DNA from: CBDBZL01 sp031399025
GTDB lineage: Bacteria; Pseudomonadota; Alphaproteobacteria; Sphingomonadales; Sphingomonadaceae
Length of the DNA: 64,000 nt
Reading direction: 5' to 3'
Assembly (NCBI GenBank): GCA_031399025.1
Contig: JANNOJ010000065.1
Location: 1-64,000, forward strand
Positions 1-10,598 of the stretch are shown piece by piece. The notes under the pieces are model-generated. The model was given only the letters and a program-made list of their open reading frames with translations, searched no databases and was not told the DNA's origin. The translations under genes were made by a program, and so were the position numbers. Position 1 is the stretch's first letter; each line of letters starts with the position of its first letter.

Positions 1-313
1 TCCGGCGCGCCGCCGCAGAGCGAACAAGGGAAGCAACCTGGCAGCGCATCGGCGCACTTCTCGACCGCTTCCCACCCAACGAGTGCGCAGCCTACCTCAG
101 AAACTCAGGATATGGTGCAGCGTAATGTCATCCCGCTCTAGGATCGGCAGATAATCGGTGAAGCAATCGTCCCACTCGCCGGTGAACTCGCGCCCCGCTC
201 GCAACGCACCCGGCGCTTTGCTCCCGCCCCGAAGATCGGCATGAAGGAGGAGACGAGGAACAGCAGCGGACCAGCCAGCGCGAACGCCCAGCGCAGCCGC
301 TCCCGCCAGGTTG
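1..313. other. Left edge, no confident gene
   Basis: No gene can be supported here. On the minus strand an open frame running down to position 97 ends in protein-like sequence (GEWDDCFTDYLPILERDD), but its upstream part runs into the alaS 3' end in another frame and no ribosome binding site is visible. It may be the tail of a decayed gene. Confidence 0.3.
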
Positions 314-2998
314 TCACCCCACGCTGACCGGCTGCCCCGCCAAAGCCTCGCGCAAGGCATCGAGCGCCGCGGCCGCCTTCGCGCCGTCCGGACCACCGCC
401 CTGCGCCATGTCCGGGCGTCCGCCGCCGCCCTTGCCGCCGAGCTCGCCGACGGCGCGGCGCACCAGTTCCACCGCGTCGAAGCGTCCGGTGAGGTCCGGC
501 GTGATGCCCACCGCCACCGCCGCGCGCCCCTCGTTCACCGCCACGATCGCCGCGATGCCGCTGCCCAGCCGCGCCTTGGCGGTGTCCAGCAGCGCGGGCA
601 GGTCCCTTGCGTTCATCCCCTCGAACACCTGGCCCGAGAAGGCAACGCCGCCAATTTCCTCATCCGCTGCCGGGGCCGAGCCGCCACCGCCGAGCGCCAA
701 CTGCTTCCTGGCCTCGGCCAGATCGCGTTCGAGCCGGCGGCGCTCATCGACCAGCGCCGTCACCCGCGCCGCCACCTCGTCGGGCGAAGCCCTCAGCGTG
801 GCGGCGACCGCCTTCAGCGCCTCCTCGCGCGCCACCAGCCATTGCCGCGCCGCTTCGCCGGTGAGCGCCTCGATCCGCCGCACGCCCGAGGAGACCGCGC
901 TCTCGCCGACCACCCGCAGCAGGCCGATATCGCCCGTTGCGTCGACATGCGTGCCGCCGCACAGCTCGACCGAGAAGTGCTTGCCGCTCGCATTCCAGTC
1001 GCCGCGCCCGATCGAGAGGACGCGCACCTCATCGCCGTATTTCTCGCCGAACAGCGCCATCGCCCCCGCAGCGATCGCCTCGTCCGGGCTCATCAGTTTC
1101 GTGCCCACCGTTTCGTTGTGGCGGATCTCGGCGTTCACCTCGGCCTCGATGGCGGCAATGTCCTCGGGGCTGAGCGGCTTGGGGTGGGCGAAATCGAAGC
1201 GCAGCCGGTCTTCCGCGACGAGCGATCCCTTCTGGGTGACGTGGCCGCCCAGCCTATTGCGCAGCGCCGCATGCAGCAGGTGCGTGGCGGAATGATTGGC
1301 GCGGATGCGATTGCGGCGTTCGGCGTCCACCTCCATGCGCACGGTGTCGCCCACCGCGATGCTGCCCTGCTCGATCCGCCCGTGATGCGCGTGTAGCCGG
1401 CCGAGCGGCTTGCTGGTTCCGGTGACGCGGATGACGAGGCCGGCGCCGGTCGCCGGATCGGTGGAGATCAGGCCGCTATCGCCCATCTGGCCGCCGCTTT
1501 CGCCGTAGAACGGCGTCTGGTTGGTGAGCACGATCACCTCGTCGCCGGCCTGCGCTCTGGCGCTCTCGCGCCCGTCCGCCACCAGCGCAACCACGCGGCC
1601 TTCGCCCTGGGTCGCGGCATAGCCGGTGAACTCGGTGCTGCCCTCGCGCTCGGCGATGTCGAACCAAACCTCGCCATCGGCCGTGCCGCCCGCGCCCGTC
1701 CAAGCCGCGCGCGCCGCCTGCCTCTGCAGCGCCATCGCCGCCTCGAATCCGGCGCGATCGACCCCTATGCCCCGCGCGCGCAGGGCATCCTCGGTCAGGT
1801 CGTACGGAAAGCCGAAGGTGTCGTAGAGGCGGAATGCGGTCTCGCCCGGCAGCTCGTCGCCTCCATTTAGCCTCGCGGTTTCCTCGTCGAGCAGGCGCAG
1901 GCCCTTGTCGAGCGTCTGGCGGAACCGCGTCTCCTCGCGCTCGAGCACGTCGCCGATGAGCTCGGCCGCGCGCGAAAGCTCGGGATAGGCGGCGCCCATC
2001 TCCTGCACCAGCGTAGGCACCAGCCGGTGCATCAGCGGCTCCTGCGCGCCGAGCAGGTGGGCGTGGCGCATGGCGCGGCGCATGATCCGGCGCAGCACAT
2101 AGCTGCGCCCCTCGTTGCCCGGCAGCACCCCATCGCCAACGAGGAAGCTGGCCGAGCGCAGATGGTCGGCGATGATCCGGTGGCTGGCAGCCTGCTCGCC
2201 CTGCGCCCGCGTGCCGGTCAGCTCCTGGCTGGCCTCGATGAGGGCGCGCAAGGTGTCGGTATCGAACACGTTGTGCACGCCCTGGAGCACCCCGGCGATG
2301 CGTTCCAGGCCCATGCCGGTGTCGATGCTCGGGCGCGGCAGGTCGCCGGTGATCTGGTCGTTCTCCTGCAGGTGCTGCATGAAAACCAGGTTCCAGATTT
2401 CGACGAAGCGATCGCCGTCTTGGTCGGGCGAGCCCGGCGGACCGCCGGCCATGTGCGGTCCGTGGTCCCAGAAGATTTCCGAGCACGGTCCGCATGGACC
2501 ATCGGCACCCATCGCCCAGAAATTGTCCTTGGTGGCGATGCGGATGATGCGCTCGTCGGGTAGGCCGGCGATGCGCTTCCAGAGGCCGAACGCCTCGTCA
2601 TCGGTGTGGTAGACGGTGACGGTGAGCCGGTCCTTGGCCAGCCCGAACTCGCGCGTGACCAGGTTCCACGCCAGCTCGATGGCGCGTTCCTTGAAGTAAT
2701 CGCCGAAGCTGAAATTGCCGAGCATCTCGAAGAAGGTGAGATGGCGCGCGGTATAGCCGACATTGTCGAGATCGTTGTGCTTGCCGCCGGCGCGCACGCT
2801 CTTCTGACTGGTGGTCGCGCGCGGGGCGGGTGGGGTTTCCAGGCCGGTGAAGATGTTCTTGAACGGCACCATGCCGGCGTTGACGAACATCAGCGTGGGG
2901 TCGTTGTACGGCACCAGCGGCGCCGAGGGCAGGACCTTGTGCTCGGCCGCGCCGAAAAAATCGAGGAACGTACGGCGGATATCGTTCGTGGAGTGCAT
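314..2998 (-). CDS. alaS: Alanyl-tRNA synthetase
   Basis: Cytoplasmic class II aminoacyl-tRNA synthetase that charges tRNA-Ala and edits mischarged Ser/Gly. The 894-residue product has the normal bacterial length and domain order. The N-terminal catalytic core starts at NDIRRTFLDFFGAAEH and carries the FVNAGMVPFKN motif. The editing domain shows the zinc-binding HSATHLLH (HxxxH) and CGGTH (CxxxH) motifs, and a C-terminal oligomerisation/C-Ala domain follows a coiled stretch. The start ATG is followed directly by the conserved N-terminus. It is the last of several minus-strand housekeeping genes, and a gap of about 90 bp separates it from the methyltransferase gene. Confidence 0.97.
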   Translation of the reverse strand: MHSTNDIRRTFLDFFGAAEHKVLPSAPLVPYNDPTLMFVNAGMVPFKNIFTGLETPPAPRATTSQKSVRAGGKHNDLDNVGYTARHLTFFEMLGNFSFGDYFKERAIELAWNLVTREFGLAKDRLTVTVYHTDDEAFGLWKRIAGLPDERIIRIATKDNFWAMGADGPCGPCSEIFWDHGPHMAGGPPGSPDQDGDRFVEIWNLVFMQHLQENDQITGDLPRPSIDTGMGLERIAGVLQGVHNVFDTDTLRALIEASQELTGTRAQGEQAASHRIIADHLRSASFLVGDGVLPGNEGRSYVLRRIMRRAMRHAHLLGAQEPLMHRLVPTLVQEMGAAYPELSRAAELIGDVLEREETRFRQTLDKGLRLLDEETARLNGGDELPGETAFRLYDTFGFPYDLTEDALRARGIGVDRAGFEAAMALQRQAARAAWTGAGGTADGEVWFDIAEREGSTEFTGYAATQGEGRVVALVADGRESARAQAGDEVIVLTNQTPFYGESGGQMGDSGLISTDPATGAGLVIRVTGTSKPLGRLHAHHGRIEQGSIAVGDTVRMEVDAERRNRIRANHSATHLLHAALRNRLGGHVTQKGSLVAEDRLRFDFAHPKPLSPEDIAAIEAEVNAEIRHNETVGTKLMSPDEAIAAGAMALFGEKYGDEVRVLSIGRGDWNASGKHFSVELCGGTHVDATGDIGLLRVVGESAVSSGVRRIEALTGEAARQWLVAREEALKAVAATLRASPDEVAARVTALVDERRRLERDLAEARKQLALGGGGSAPAADEEIGGVAFSGQVFEGMNARDLPALLDTAKARLGSGIAAIVAVNEGRAAVAVGITPDLTGRFDAVELVRRAVGELGGKGGGGRPDMAQGGGPDGAKAAAALDALREALAGQPVSVG

Positions 2999-3091
2999 GG
3001 TTGCGAGGTAAGCGGTGCCGCGTCCCGCGACAAGCCGATTAAGCCGCGCGGCGAACGGCGGGCCTGCTCGGTACTGCGCCCCGGCGCCGGC

Positions 3092-3925
3092 TCAGCGCCG
3101 TGTGGCAGTGACGATCCAGGCCGCGGCGCCCAGCGTTACCTCACCGGCGCTCGTGTGTGCTTCGACCAGGGCTCGCAGGCGTTCCAGGAACTGCGCCCGC
3201 GCGCCGTCATCGAGCGTGCGGGCCGCGCGAGCGGCGGGGCCGATCGCCGAGAGATAGGCCATCGCCTCGCCCAGCGGATCGGCGCCCGTGCCCGCGATCA
3301 TCGGGAAATCCACCGCTTCGAAGGCGACGCCCGTCCAGCCCCCTGCGTCCAGGATGCCCTCGACATGCCCTGGCTCGGCAAAGGCGAACGGGCCGGGCGC
3401 ATGCGGATCGGGCGGCGGGCCGTCGCCGGGCGGCAGCAGGGCCGCGACCTCGGCGAAGAACGGGTTCTCCGCCACCTTGCGAAAACAGCTGAAGACCAGC
3501 GCGCCGCCCGGAGCGGCGAGGCGGGCGAGGTTCGCGAAGGCGGCGGGCGGATCGTCGAAGAACATGACCCCGTGGCGCGAGACCAGCAGCTCGGGAGCGA
3601 AATCCGCGGGCGGCCGCCAGCCGGCGGCGTCGGCGAGCACGAACTCGGCGTTGGCGATGCCCGCGGCCGCGCCGCGCTGCCGCGCCGCCTCCAGCAGGCG
3701 CGGCGAGATATCGACACCGATCACCCTGGCGCCCGGGCTGGCCCGCGCGATCGCCAGGGTGAACTCGCCGGCGCCGCAGCCGATATCCAGCGCGCGGGCA
3801 AAGGCGGCCTCGCCGATGCGTTCGAGCAGCCGCCTAGTGAGGTGGGTGAAGCTGCGATCCGTGCGCTGCCATTCGGTGGCCCAGGCATCGCCCGTAGCGC
3901 CCTGCCATTCGCTGCGATCGGTCAT
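3092..3925 (-). CDS. Class I SAM-dependent methyltransferase
   Basis: Probable cytoplasmic methyltransferase of unknown substrate, 277 residues from the chosen start MTDRSEWQGATGDAW. The SAM-binding motif I (ALDIGCGAGEFTLAIA) lies near residue 55, followed by an acidic ribose-contact region (VIGVDISPRLLEAARQRG) and motif II/III-like stretches (FVLADAAGW, GVMFFDDPPAAFANLARL), as in Methyltransf_11/25 proteins. An in-frame ATG nine codons upstream is possible, but the downstream one matches the usual N-terminus of this family. The stop lies about 90 bp upstream of alaS and the gene follows recA closely on the same strand. No substrate can be read from the sequence. Confidence 0.85.
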   Translation of the reverse strand: MTDRSEWQGATGDAWATEWQRTDRSFTHLTRRLLERIGEAAFARALDIGCGAGEFTLAIARASPGARVIGVDISPRLLEAARQRGAAAGIANAEFVLADAAGWRPPADFAPELLVSRHGVMFFDDPPAAFANLARLAAPGGALVFSCFRKVAENPFFAEVAALLPPGDGPPPDPHAPGPFAFAEPGHVEGILDAGGWTGVAFEAVDFPMIAGTGADPLGEAMAYLSAIGPAARAARTLDDGARAQFLERLRALVEAHTSAGEVTLGAAAWIVTATRR

Positions 3926-3976
3926 GCGTCCTCCCCGCTTCCAGCAGGCCACCCAGCCGGCCGCAGGGGCTGCAGC

Positions 3977-5056
<1,080 letters not shown>

Positions 5057-5134
5057 GACACGTGCTCCCTCGCTTGCCTAGGGGGTTACCCCAGGGTTTC
5101 ACTTAAGGGTCTTGTTAGGCTGTTCCGAACAGAA

Positions 5135-5149
5135 GAACAAGTAGGGAAC
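5135..5149 (-). promoter_or_regulatory. LexA (SOS) box of recA
   Basis: On the minus strand the sequence reads GTTCCCTACTTGTTC, a perfect GTTC-N7-GTTC direct repeat. That is the established LexA operator of Alphaproteobacteria. It lies 79 bp upstream of the recA start in the gap to the antiporter gene. Confidence 0.85.
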
Positions 5150-5226
5150 ATCTCCAGGATGCGCGACCAGCCTGGTTGATCGCGCGACCGACCATCCCGC
5201 GCTCGCCCGCGACCGGTGCCTCGCCG

Positions 5227-6987
5227 TCAGCCGCTCGCCGTCGAGGTGCGCAGCTTGGGCTTGTGATCGAGCGCTCCCCCCTCCTTGATCGCTTCGCGCA
5301 ATTCGTCGCGCTTCGCATGGATCGAGGCGATCACCGGGCCGGCGGGCACTCCCAGGTCGAACAGCACCGCCTCGGACAATTGCAGCGAACTCTCCAGCGT
5401 TTCGGGCACGGCCGTGCTCGCCCCGCTGCGATACAGATCGGCCGCGTGCGCGGCATCGCGCGCGCGGGCGATGATCGAGAGCGCCGGGAAGGCGGCGCGC
5501 AGCTTGCGCACGAGGCGCTGGGCGAGGATGTGCTCGTCCATCGTCAGGATCACCGCGGGCGCGTGCGCGACGCCCAGCTTGTCGAGCACCTCGGCGCGGG
5601 TGGCGTTGCCGAAGACGGCGTTGAAGCCTTCGCGCCGGGCTCGCGCGACCAGGTCGGGATCGGCGTCGATCGCCAGGTAGGGCTGCTGGTGGCGGTCGAG
5701 CATCTCGGCCACCAGCCGGCCCACCCGGCCGAAGCCCACGATGATCACCCGCGGTGCCTCCGGGTCGTGGTGTGCCGCCGGATCGGTCGAGCCCTCGACC
5801 TGCCGCGCCACCACGCGCCCCAGCATCGCCAGCAGCGGGGTGACGGTGAGGCCGATGGCGGTGACGATCTGCCAGAACTGCGCGGTTCCCGGCTGGATGA
5901 GCAGCGCCTGGGTGGCGGCGGTGAGGACGATCAGCGTGGTTTCCGACGGGCTGGCCATCAGGATGCCGGTCTCGGTGGCGGTACCGCGCCGCGCGCCCAT
6001 CATTCGCAGCAACACGCCGGTCACCAGCGCCTTGAGCATCAATACGCCGGCCACCGCGACGGCGAAGGTTCCCAGGCTCTCCCAGATGGTCGCGAGGTCG
6101 ATGCCCATCCCCACGGTGATGAGGAACACGCCCAGCGCCAGGCCCTTGAAGGGCTCCATGATCCCCTCGACCTCGGAATGGTACTCGGTCTCGGCAATCA
6201 GCAGCCCGGCTACCAGCGCGCCGACGATGGGCGAGAGGCCGACCAGCGTGGTCGCCAGACTGGCGCCGATCACCACCAGCAGGCTGGCGGCCAGGAAGAG
6301 CTCGGGGCTCTTGGTGCGCGCCGCCTGGGCGAACAGGTGGGGCAGGGCGAAGCGGCCGACGATCATCATCACCGCCACCAGCAGCGCGCCCTGCCACAGG
6401 GTGGTGACCAGCCCGTCCATCCCTTCCTGCGCCGCGTACGGGGCGAGCGCGCCGAGCAGGAAGATGATCGGCACGATCATGATGTCTTCGAACAACAGCA
6501 TGGAGAGCGCCGCGCGCCCCACCGGCGTCTGCGTGCCCGAGATGGGCAGGACCAGCGCGGTGGAGGACAGCGCCAGGGCCAGGCCGAGCGCCAGCGCCCC
6601 GGTCCAGTATTGCCCGAGCATCGACAGGACTCCGGCGAGCAGCGCGCTGGTGATGAGCATCTCGAGCGCGCCGAGCCCAAACACCAGCCGCCGCAGGTCC
6701 CACAGGCGCTTGAACGAGAGTTCCAGTCCGATCGCGAACAGCAGCAGCACGATGCCCAGTTCCGCGAAGGGCTCGAGCCGTTCCGGGTCGGTGATGGTGA
6801 GGTAATAGAGCCACGGGTGCTCGAACACCATTCCGCCAAGGCCGTAGGGGCCGACCAGCAGGCCCACCAGGATGAAGCCGATGATCGGCGTGATCCGAAA
6901 ACGGGCGAACACCGGGATGACGAGGCCGGCAGCGCCCAGGATCACCAAGGCGTCGGACATCATGGGGGAGAGGGTTTGGCCATGCAT
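5227..6987 (-). CDS. Monovalent cation:proton antiporter with RCK domain (KefB/YbaL type)
   Basis: Inner-membrane CPA2-family K+/H+ antiporter or efflux protein, 586 residues. The first ~385 residues are strongly hydrophobic with the CPA2 pattern (IGFILVGLLVGPYGLGG; LLFAIGLELSFKRLW; a mid-chain ALSSTALVLP). A Rossmann RCK/TrkA-N domain follows from about residue 415 (VIIVGFGRVGRLVAEML, with Asp in IDADPD as nucleotide contact). The C-terminus resembles E. coli YbaL more than KefB because the regulatory tail is short. It ends about 170 bp upstream of recA. An internal ATG a few codons downstream (MMSDALVILGAAG) is an alternative start. Confidence 0.9.
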   Translation of the reverse strand: MHGQTLSPMMSDALVILGAAGLVIPVFARFRITPIIGFILVGLLVGPYGLGGMVFEHPWLYYLTITDPERLEPFAELGIVLLLFAIGLELSFKRLWDLRRLVFGLGALEMLITSALLAGVLSMLGQYWTGALALGLALALSSTALVLPISGTQTPVGRAALSMLLFEDIMIVPIIFLLGALAPYAAQEGMDGLVTTLWQGALLVAVMMIVGRFALPHLFAQAARTKSPELFLAASLLVVIGASLATTLVGLSPIVGALVAGLLIAETEYHSEVEGIMEPFKGLALGVFLITVGMGIDLATIWESLGTFAVAVAGVLMLKALVTGVLLRMMGARRGTATETGILMASPSETTLIVLTAATQALLIQPGTAQFWQIVTAIGLTVTPLLAMLGRVVARQVEGSTDPAAHHDPEAPRVIIVGFGRVGRLVAEMLDRHQQPYLAIDADPDLVARARREGFNAVFGNATRAEVLDKLGVAHAPAVILTMDEHILAQRLVRKLRAAFPALSIIARARDAAHAADLYRSGASTAVPETLESSLQLSEAVLFDLGVPAGPVIASIHAKRDELREAIKEGGALDHKPKLRTSTASG

Positions 6988-7068
6988 GCGCCTGGCTATG
7001 ACAGGGTGCGCCCGAATGCAGCAATGGCGATTGCCGCGATGACCGACCTTCGGGCCGTGTCCGCGGGA

Positions 7069-8403
7069 TTACCGATCGGCGTCGAGCGGCACTCGCGCCC
7101 AGCCGGGGACGGCGGGTTCGAGCCCGGCCAGGATGGCCTCGGCACTGGGACGATACCCGTTGCCCGTCCGGCTCCATCTTGTCCCCGGGTGGCGATAAGC
7201 CTGCCAATGCGGTGGTTTGCTCTCCAGCCGGCCGCGGTGACGATGCGTGAAGTCCCGGTACGGCGGGTTGAAGGGGCAGGCGCCTTCGCCGGTCTTGATC
7301 CTGGGCGAGTAGGCGCATTTGCCGCAGGATTGGACATCTTGTCCATGTAATTGCCGCTTGCCGCGTCGGGCTTGGTCGCCAGCCGGCCGCCATCGGCGTC
7401 GAGGATCATCGCGGCGACGTCGGGCAGTTCGACCCGTTCGTAGGCGCCGGCGTCGACGACCAGGTACCAGTCGGCCACTGGCGCCGGTCGATGCCCGCCA
7501 GCAGCGCGCAATTGCCGAGCACCATCAGCCGCTACATGTGGTGGGCATGGGCGTTGTCGCGGGTGGAGCGCACCCAATCGGCCAGGCAGCGCATGGCGGT
7601 GTTTCCGGTCGGTCAGAATTCGGGCAACGGCCGGTCGGCGGCGAGTGCATTGGCCGTCTGGAGACCGGGCATGAGGGGCCAGTGGAAACCGTGCACGTAT
7701 TCGCGCCAGCCAATGATCTGGCGGATAAAGCCTTCCACCCGAGTTGAGCGGGGCGCGGCCCTCGCGGTCGGTCTGCTCGGCGCGGCGACACAGCGCCAAG
7801 GGGTGGAGCAATCCGAGGTTGATGGCGAGGTCGTCGGCCGGGGGTTCGCCTTCTCGAAATTTCACAGCCCGCCCACGGGTTTTCCACCGCTCATCGACAG
7901 GCCTGTCTGGCGCGCATGTCCCGGTAGAAGAACTCCATCATCAGGTGATCGCGCTCCTGGGCCCGCCGCGAGAAACTCGGCGATCGAGCAGATGAAGCGG
8001 TCGTCGGACGATTTCGACCGAGCAGCGAAGCGGCCGGGCCATTCCTCGATGGCCTGCTGCACGCGCCACTCGCCGGCCTCGGCAACCCGCACGCAGCCTG
8101 GATCGTGGCGTTCGATCGCGCGAGCCAACTCGCCGGTGAAGCTGCGGTGTTCTGCTCGTCGTCGAGCCGCGCGTAGTCGACTGCCCCTCCATCCGCCGCC
8201 AGCTCGGCCGCGAAGTGTCGCTTGGCCGAGAAGATCAGCGCAATCTTCCGCTTGTCGTGGTTGACACAGGTCGCCTCGTCCCGCGCCTCCATCAGCAGGA
8301 CGCGCGTGTCATCCTTGCGCCAGCCGCGCAGCGAGGCGAGCTGCGGGGAAAGCTGGTCGCGCAGGATGGGGACGAGAACGGCGCGACTGGTTGGAGGTGG
8401 CAT
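7069..8403 (-). pseudogene. Frameshifted FeS-type photolyase/cryptochrome (PhrB/FeS-BCP family)
   Basis: The remnant of a flavin-dependent DNA photolyase of the iron-sulfur bacterial cryptochrome/(6-4) photolyase family can be read across several minus-strand frames. From 8403 one frame gives VPILRDQLSPQLASLRGW, then an ATCVNHDKRKIALIFSAKRH stretch and VDYARLDDEQNT. Another frame continues with EAGEWRVQQAIEEW and DDRFICSIAEF, and the first frame returns with LMMEFFYRDMRAR. Near 7400 VADWYLVVDAGAYERVELP and ATKPDAASGNYMDKMSN are readable. After one more shift, SCGKCAYSPRIKTGEGACPF supplies the Cys cluster of the 4Fe-4S site. The frame ends at the stop at 7069. At least four frame changes make a functional product impossible unless they are assembly errors. 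Flanking genes are intact. Confidence 0.75.
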
Positions 8404-8738
8404 CACCGCCGCAATGGGCGGGCGGCGCAAAGGTGCCTATACGGCCATCCGCGCCGATCCCGGCCCGGGATGCCAAGATACACCTCCTTGGCCCAGTCGG
8501 CGTGGATTTGCGGCCCCGGTCGCTCGGGGCACAATTCCCGTCATCCCGGCCGGCCGCGGCGCAGGAACCTGCAGCCCATTGATCGCCACGCCTGCAAGCG
8601 CCGCAACCTCGTCGAGCGCGCCTTGCGCCGTCGCAAAGCCTTGCGGCGGGTCGCTCCCCGGCACGACAAACCCGCCATAATCACCCCGCGCCAATCAGCC
8701 TCGCCGCCATCATCGCTCGGCGGATATCAGGCTTGGTG
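8404..8738. other. Decayed intergenic stretch
   Basis: Between the photolyase remnant and the Fur-family gene no intact gene is seen. A minus-strand frame (about 8437-8694) contains protein-like sequence (YGGFVVPGSDPPQGFATAQ) but has no recognisable family, start or ribosome binding site. It is probably another decayed reading frame. Confidence 0.4.
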
Positions 8739-9209
8739 CTAATCGGCGCACTCCTCGCAGCGGCCGCGCAATTCGACGACCGGCCGCACCTCGGCGAAAC
8801 CCGCTTCCTCGCCCGCCTCGCGCAGCGCGCGGGTGAGGCGGTCATCGTCGAGATGGCTGGCCTGGCCACAATCGTTGCAGATGAGGAAGATGCAATCGTG
8901 CCGGCACCCGGGGTGCGAGTTGGCGAGGTAGGCGTTGGCGCTTTCGATACGATTGGCCAGGTTGGTCCGCACGAAGAGGTTGAGGATGCGATAGACGCTG
9001 TTGGCCGCCACCCGCCGGCCGCGCGCCCGGCCGACCTCCTCGGCGATGTCGTAAGCCGATGCCGGCCGATCGCGTCCCGCCAGCGAGCGGAACACGTCTT
9101 TGCGCATATCGGTCCATTGCTCGCCCGAGGCCACCAGCGCACCGCGGGCCGCCTCTATCAGGTGGGCGCCCTTGAACTCGCTGTGCCTGTGCCCCGTCAT
9201 GGGCCGCAT
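8739..9209 (-). CDS. Fur/Zur-family transcriptional regulator
   Basis: Cytoplasmic metal-responsive DNA-binding repressor, 156 residues, or 153 if it starts at the ATG three codons in. The N-terminal winged helix includes YDIAEEVGRARGRRVAANSV and YRILNLFVRTNLA. The dimerisation/metal domain has HPGCRHDCIFLICNDCG, and the protein ends RGRCEEC. The paired CNDC and CEEC motifs match the structural zinc site of Fur proteins, and the overall pattern is closer to zinc-responsive Zur than to iron Fur. No Zur-box search was possible. The upstream neighbour is msrA on the same strand, about 80 bp away. Confidence 0.88.
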   Translation of the reverse strand: MRPMTGHRHSEFKGAHLIEAARGALVASGEQWTDMRKDVFRSLAGRDRPASAYDIAEEVGRARGRRVAANSVYRILNLFVRTNLANRIESANAYLANSHPGCRHDCIFLICNDCGQASHLDDDRLTRALREAGEEAGFAEVRPVVELRGRCEECAD

Positions 9210-9290
9210 ATAAGGGCGGGAGGGGCGCGGGGCAATCGCCGGGCGGAGCAGTGCCTCAGCGCAGGTGAGTCGCGTCGGGCGCTCGGCAGG

Positions 9291-9986
9291 TCAGCCCGTC
9301 TGGAAGGAGGGCGAGTACAGCGTGGGGAACAGCCGCTGTAACGCTGCCACCTTGGGCGCGTCCCAGCGACGAATATAGGGATGATCGGGGTTCTTGCGCG
9401 CGAAATCCTGGTGGTACTCCTCGGCCGGATAGAACCGGCGCGAGGCTTCCATTGCGACGACGATAGGCCGCTCCCAGACACCGCTGGCGCGCATCTGGCC
9501 GAGGTAGGCCTGGGCTACGGCGCGCTGTTCGTCCGACACCGGAATGATCGCGGCGCGATAATGCGCGCCGACATCGGGCCCCTGGCGATCCTTCATCGTG
9601 GGATCGGCGACGACCGAGAACAGCACCTGCAGCAATTGGTCGTAGCGCACCACGCTGGGGTCGTAGACCACGCGCACCGCCTCGGCGTGCTGCGTCACGC
9701 CGCGCGACACCATCTCGTAATTCGCGCTCTGGGCATTGCCGCCGTGATAGCCGGAAACGACGCTCTTCACGCCCTTCATGTGGCTGAAAACCGCCTCCAC
9801 GCCCCAAAAGCAGCCGCCCGCAAAATAGGCATTCTTTAGCCCGCTTTCTTCGGCCGTGCGCGCGGCGGCGGGCGCCTCGACCACGGCTTCGGCGGCCAGC
9901 GCCCGGCTCTGGCAGGCCATCGAGCCAAGCGCCATCGCGCCCAGCAGAGCCAAGGCGGAAAGTCTGTGATGTGAAACCGTGGTCAT
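9291..9986 (-). CDS. msrA: Peptide methionine sulfoxide reductase MsrA, exported
   Basis: Reduces methionine-S-sulfoxide in oxidised proteins. The 231-residue protein begins with a signal peptide (LSALALLGAMALGSMACQSRALAAE), which also offers a possible lipobox (GSMAC), so it acts in the envelope. The catalytic motif GCFWGVEAVF follows at about residue 57, with the typical downstream blocks VSGYHGG, HAEAVRVVYDP, YRAAIIP and AEEYHQDFARKNP. No MsrB domain is fused. A 32-codon membrane-peptide frame ends 4 bp before the start and may be co-transcribed. Confidence 0.95.
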   Translation of the reverse strand: MTTVSHHRLSALALLGAMALGSMACQSRALAAEAVVEAPAAARTAEESGLKNAYFAGGCFWGVEAVFSHMKGVKSVVSGYHGGNAQSANYEMVSRGVTQHAEAVRVVYDPSVVRYDQLLQVLFSVVADPTMKDRQGPDVGAHYRAAIIPVSDEQRAVAQAYLGQMRASGVWERPIVVAMEASRRFYPAEEYHQDFARKNPDHPYIRRWDAPKVAALQRLFPTLYSPSFQTG

Positions 9987-9990
9987 GACA

Positions 9991-10089
9991 TCACCCGAAG
10001 AAGGGAAGCACCCCGCTGGTCATAGCAAGCGCGGTGACGCCAAAGCCAACGAAAAACGAGCGGAAGAGGTCCGACTTGAGGAAGCTCAT
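9991..10089 (-). CDS. Possible 32-residue membrane peptide upstream of msrA
   Basis: A short frame (MSFLKSDLFRSFFVGFGVTA..., ending VLPFFG) starts at 10089 and stops 4 bp before the msrA ATG. A basic N-terminus is followed by one hydrophobic helix, the usual look of small single-span proteins. The tight spacing suggests translational coupling to msrA. The start overlaps the stop of the TBDR stump. Conservation was not tested, so it could be a chance frame. Confidence 0.45.
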   Translation of the reverse strand: MSFLKSDLFRSFFVGFGVTALAMTSGVLPFFG

Positions 10090-10475
10090 GGCATGTGTCC
10101 GATCTTGTTCAACGGTCGCTCCTGGTAGGACGCCGAGGGTGACGAATCGCTGAACTGGGTGGTTGCTGGGCGTTCATCTAATGCACCTGCGGGCCTTTTG
10201 CAACCGGTCGGTACGTAATTCAGCCAGTCCCCGATGTCGTTGGTCGAAATGGCCTCTTCCGCTGCCGCGGGACAAGCCGCGCGGGGGGCGCCCGCCGACT
10301 GCCGGTGCCGGGTATCCTTCAAAGCCTCGCCGCTCACCGCGACGATGGCGATGGGCACGTCCTGAAGCTGCTGGGCTCGGCCCTGTGCGGTCACGACGAT
10401 TTCCTCGACGCCCTCGTTCTCAACAACTTCCTGTGCGGTCGCGGCTGAGGCGCCGACAGGGCTATCGCGCTGCAA
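10086..10475 (-). pseudogene. Stump of a TonB-dependent receptor
   Basis: Residues 22-55 read EGVEEIVVTAQGRAQQLQDV and PIAIVAVSGEALKD, the start of a TBDR plug domain (EIVVTAQ-x-R, LQDVPIAV). The frame loses receptor homology after about 55 residues and stops at 129. A receptor would be 700-1000 residues, so only an N-terminal fragment remains, and it lacks a clear signal peptide. It starts divergently from the LysR gene, suggesting the regulator's former target was a receptor gene. Confidence 0.65.
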
Positions 10476-10598
10476 GCCAATGCCAACCTGGTGTGACGCT
10501 ACACCATCGTCGTCCTCCCCCTACCGCAAGGGTCTGATGCCCCTGTCATGCGGTTCTAACGATCGCCTTCTGTACGAAAATAGCATTTGGGGTGGTCG

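Noticed and set aside
5122..5130. GTTCCGAAC next to the recA SOS box as a second LexA site.
   Set aside because: It is an inverted GTTC-N1-GAAC, not the direct repeat with 7-bp spacer that LexA of this class needs.
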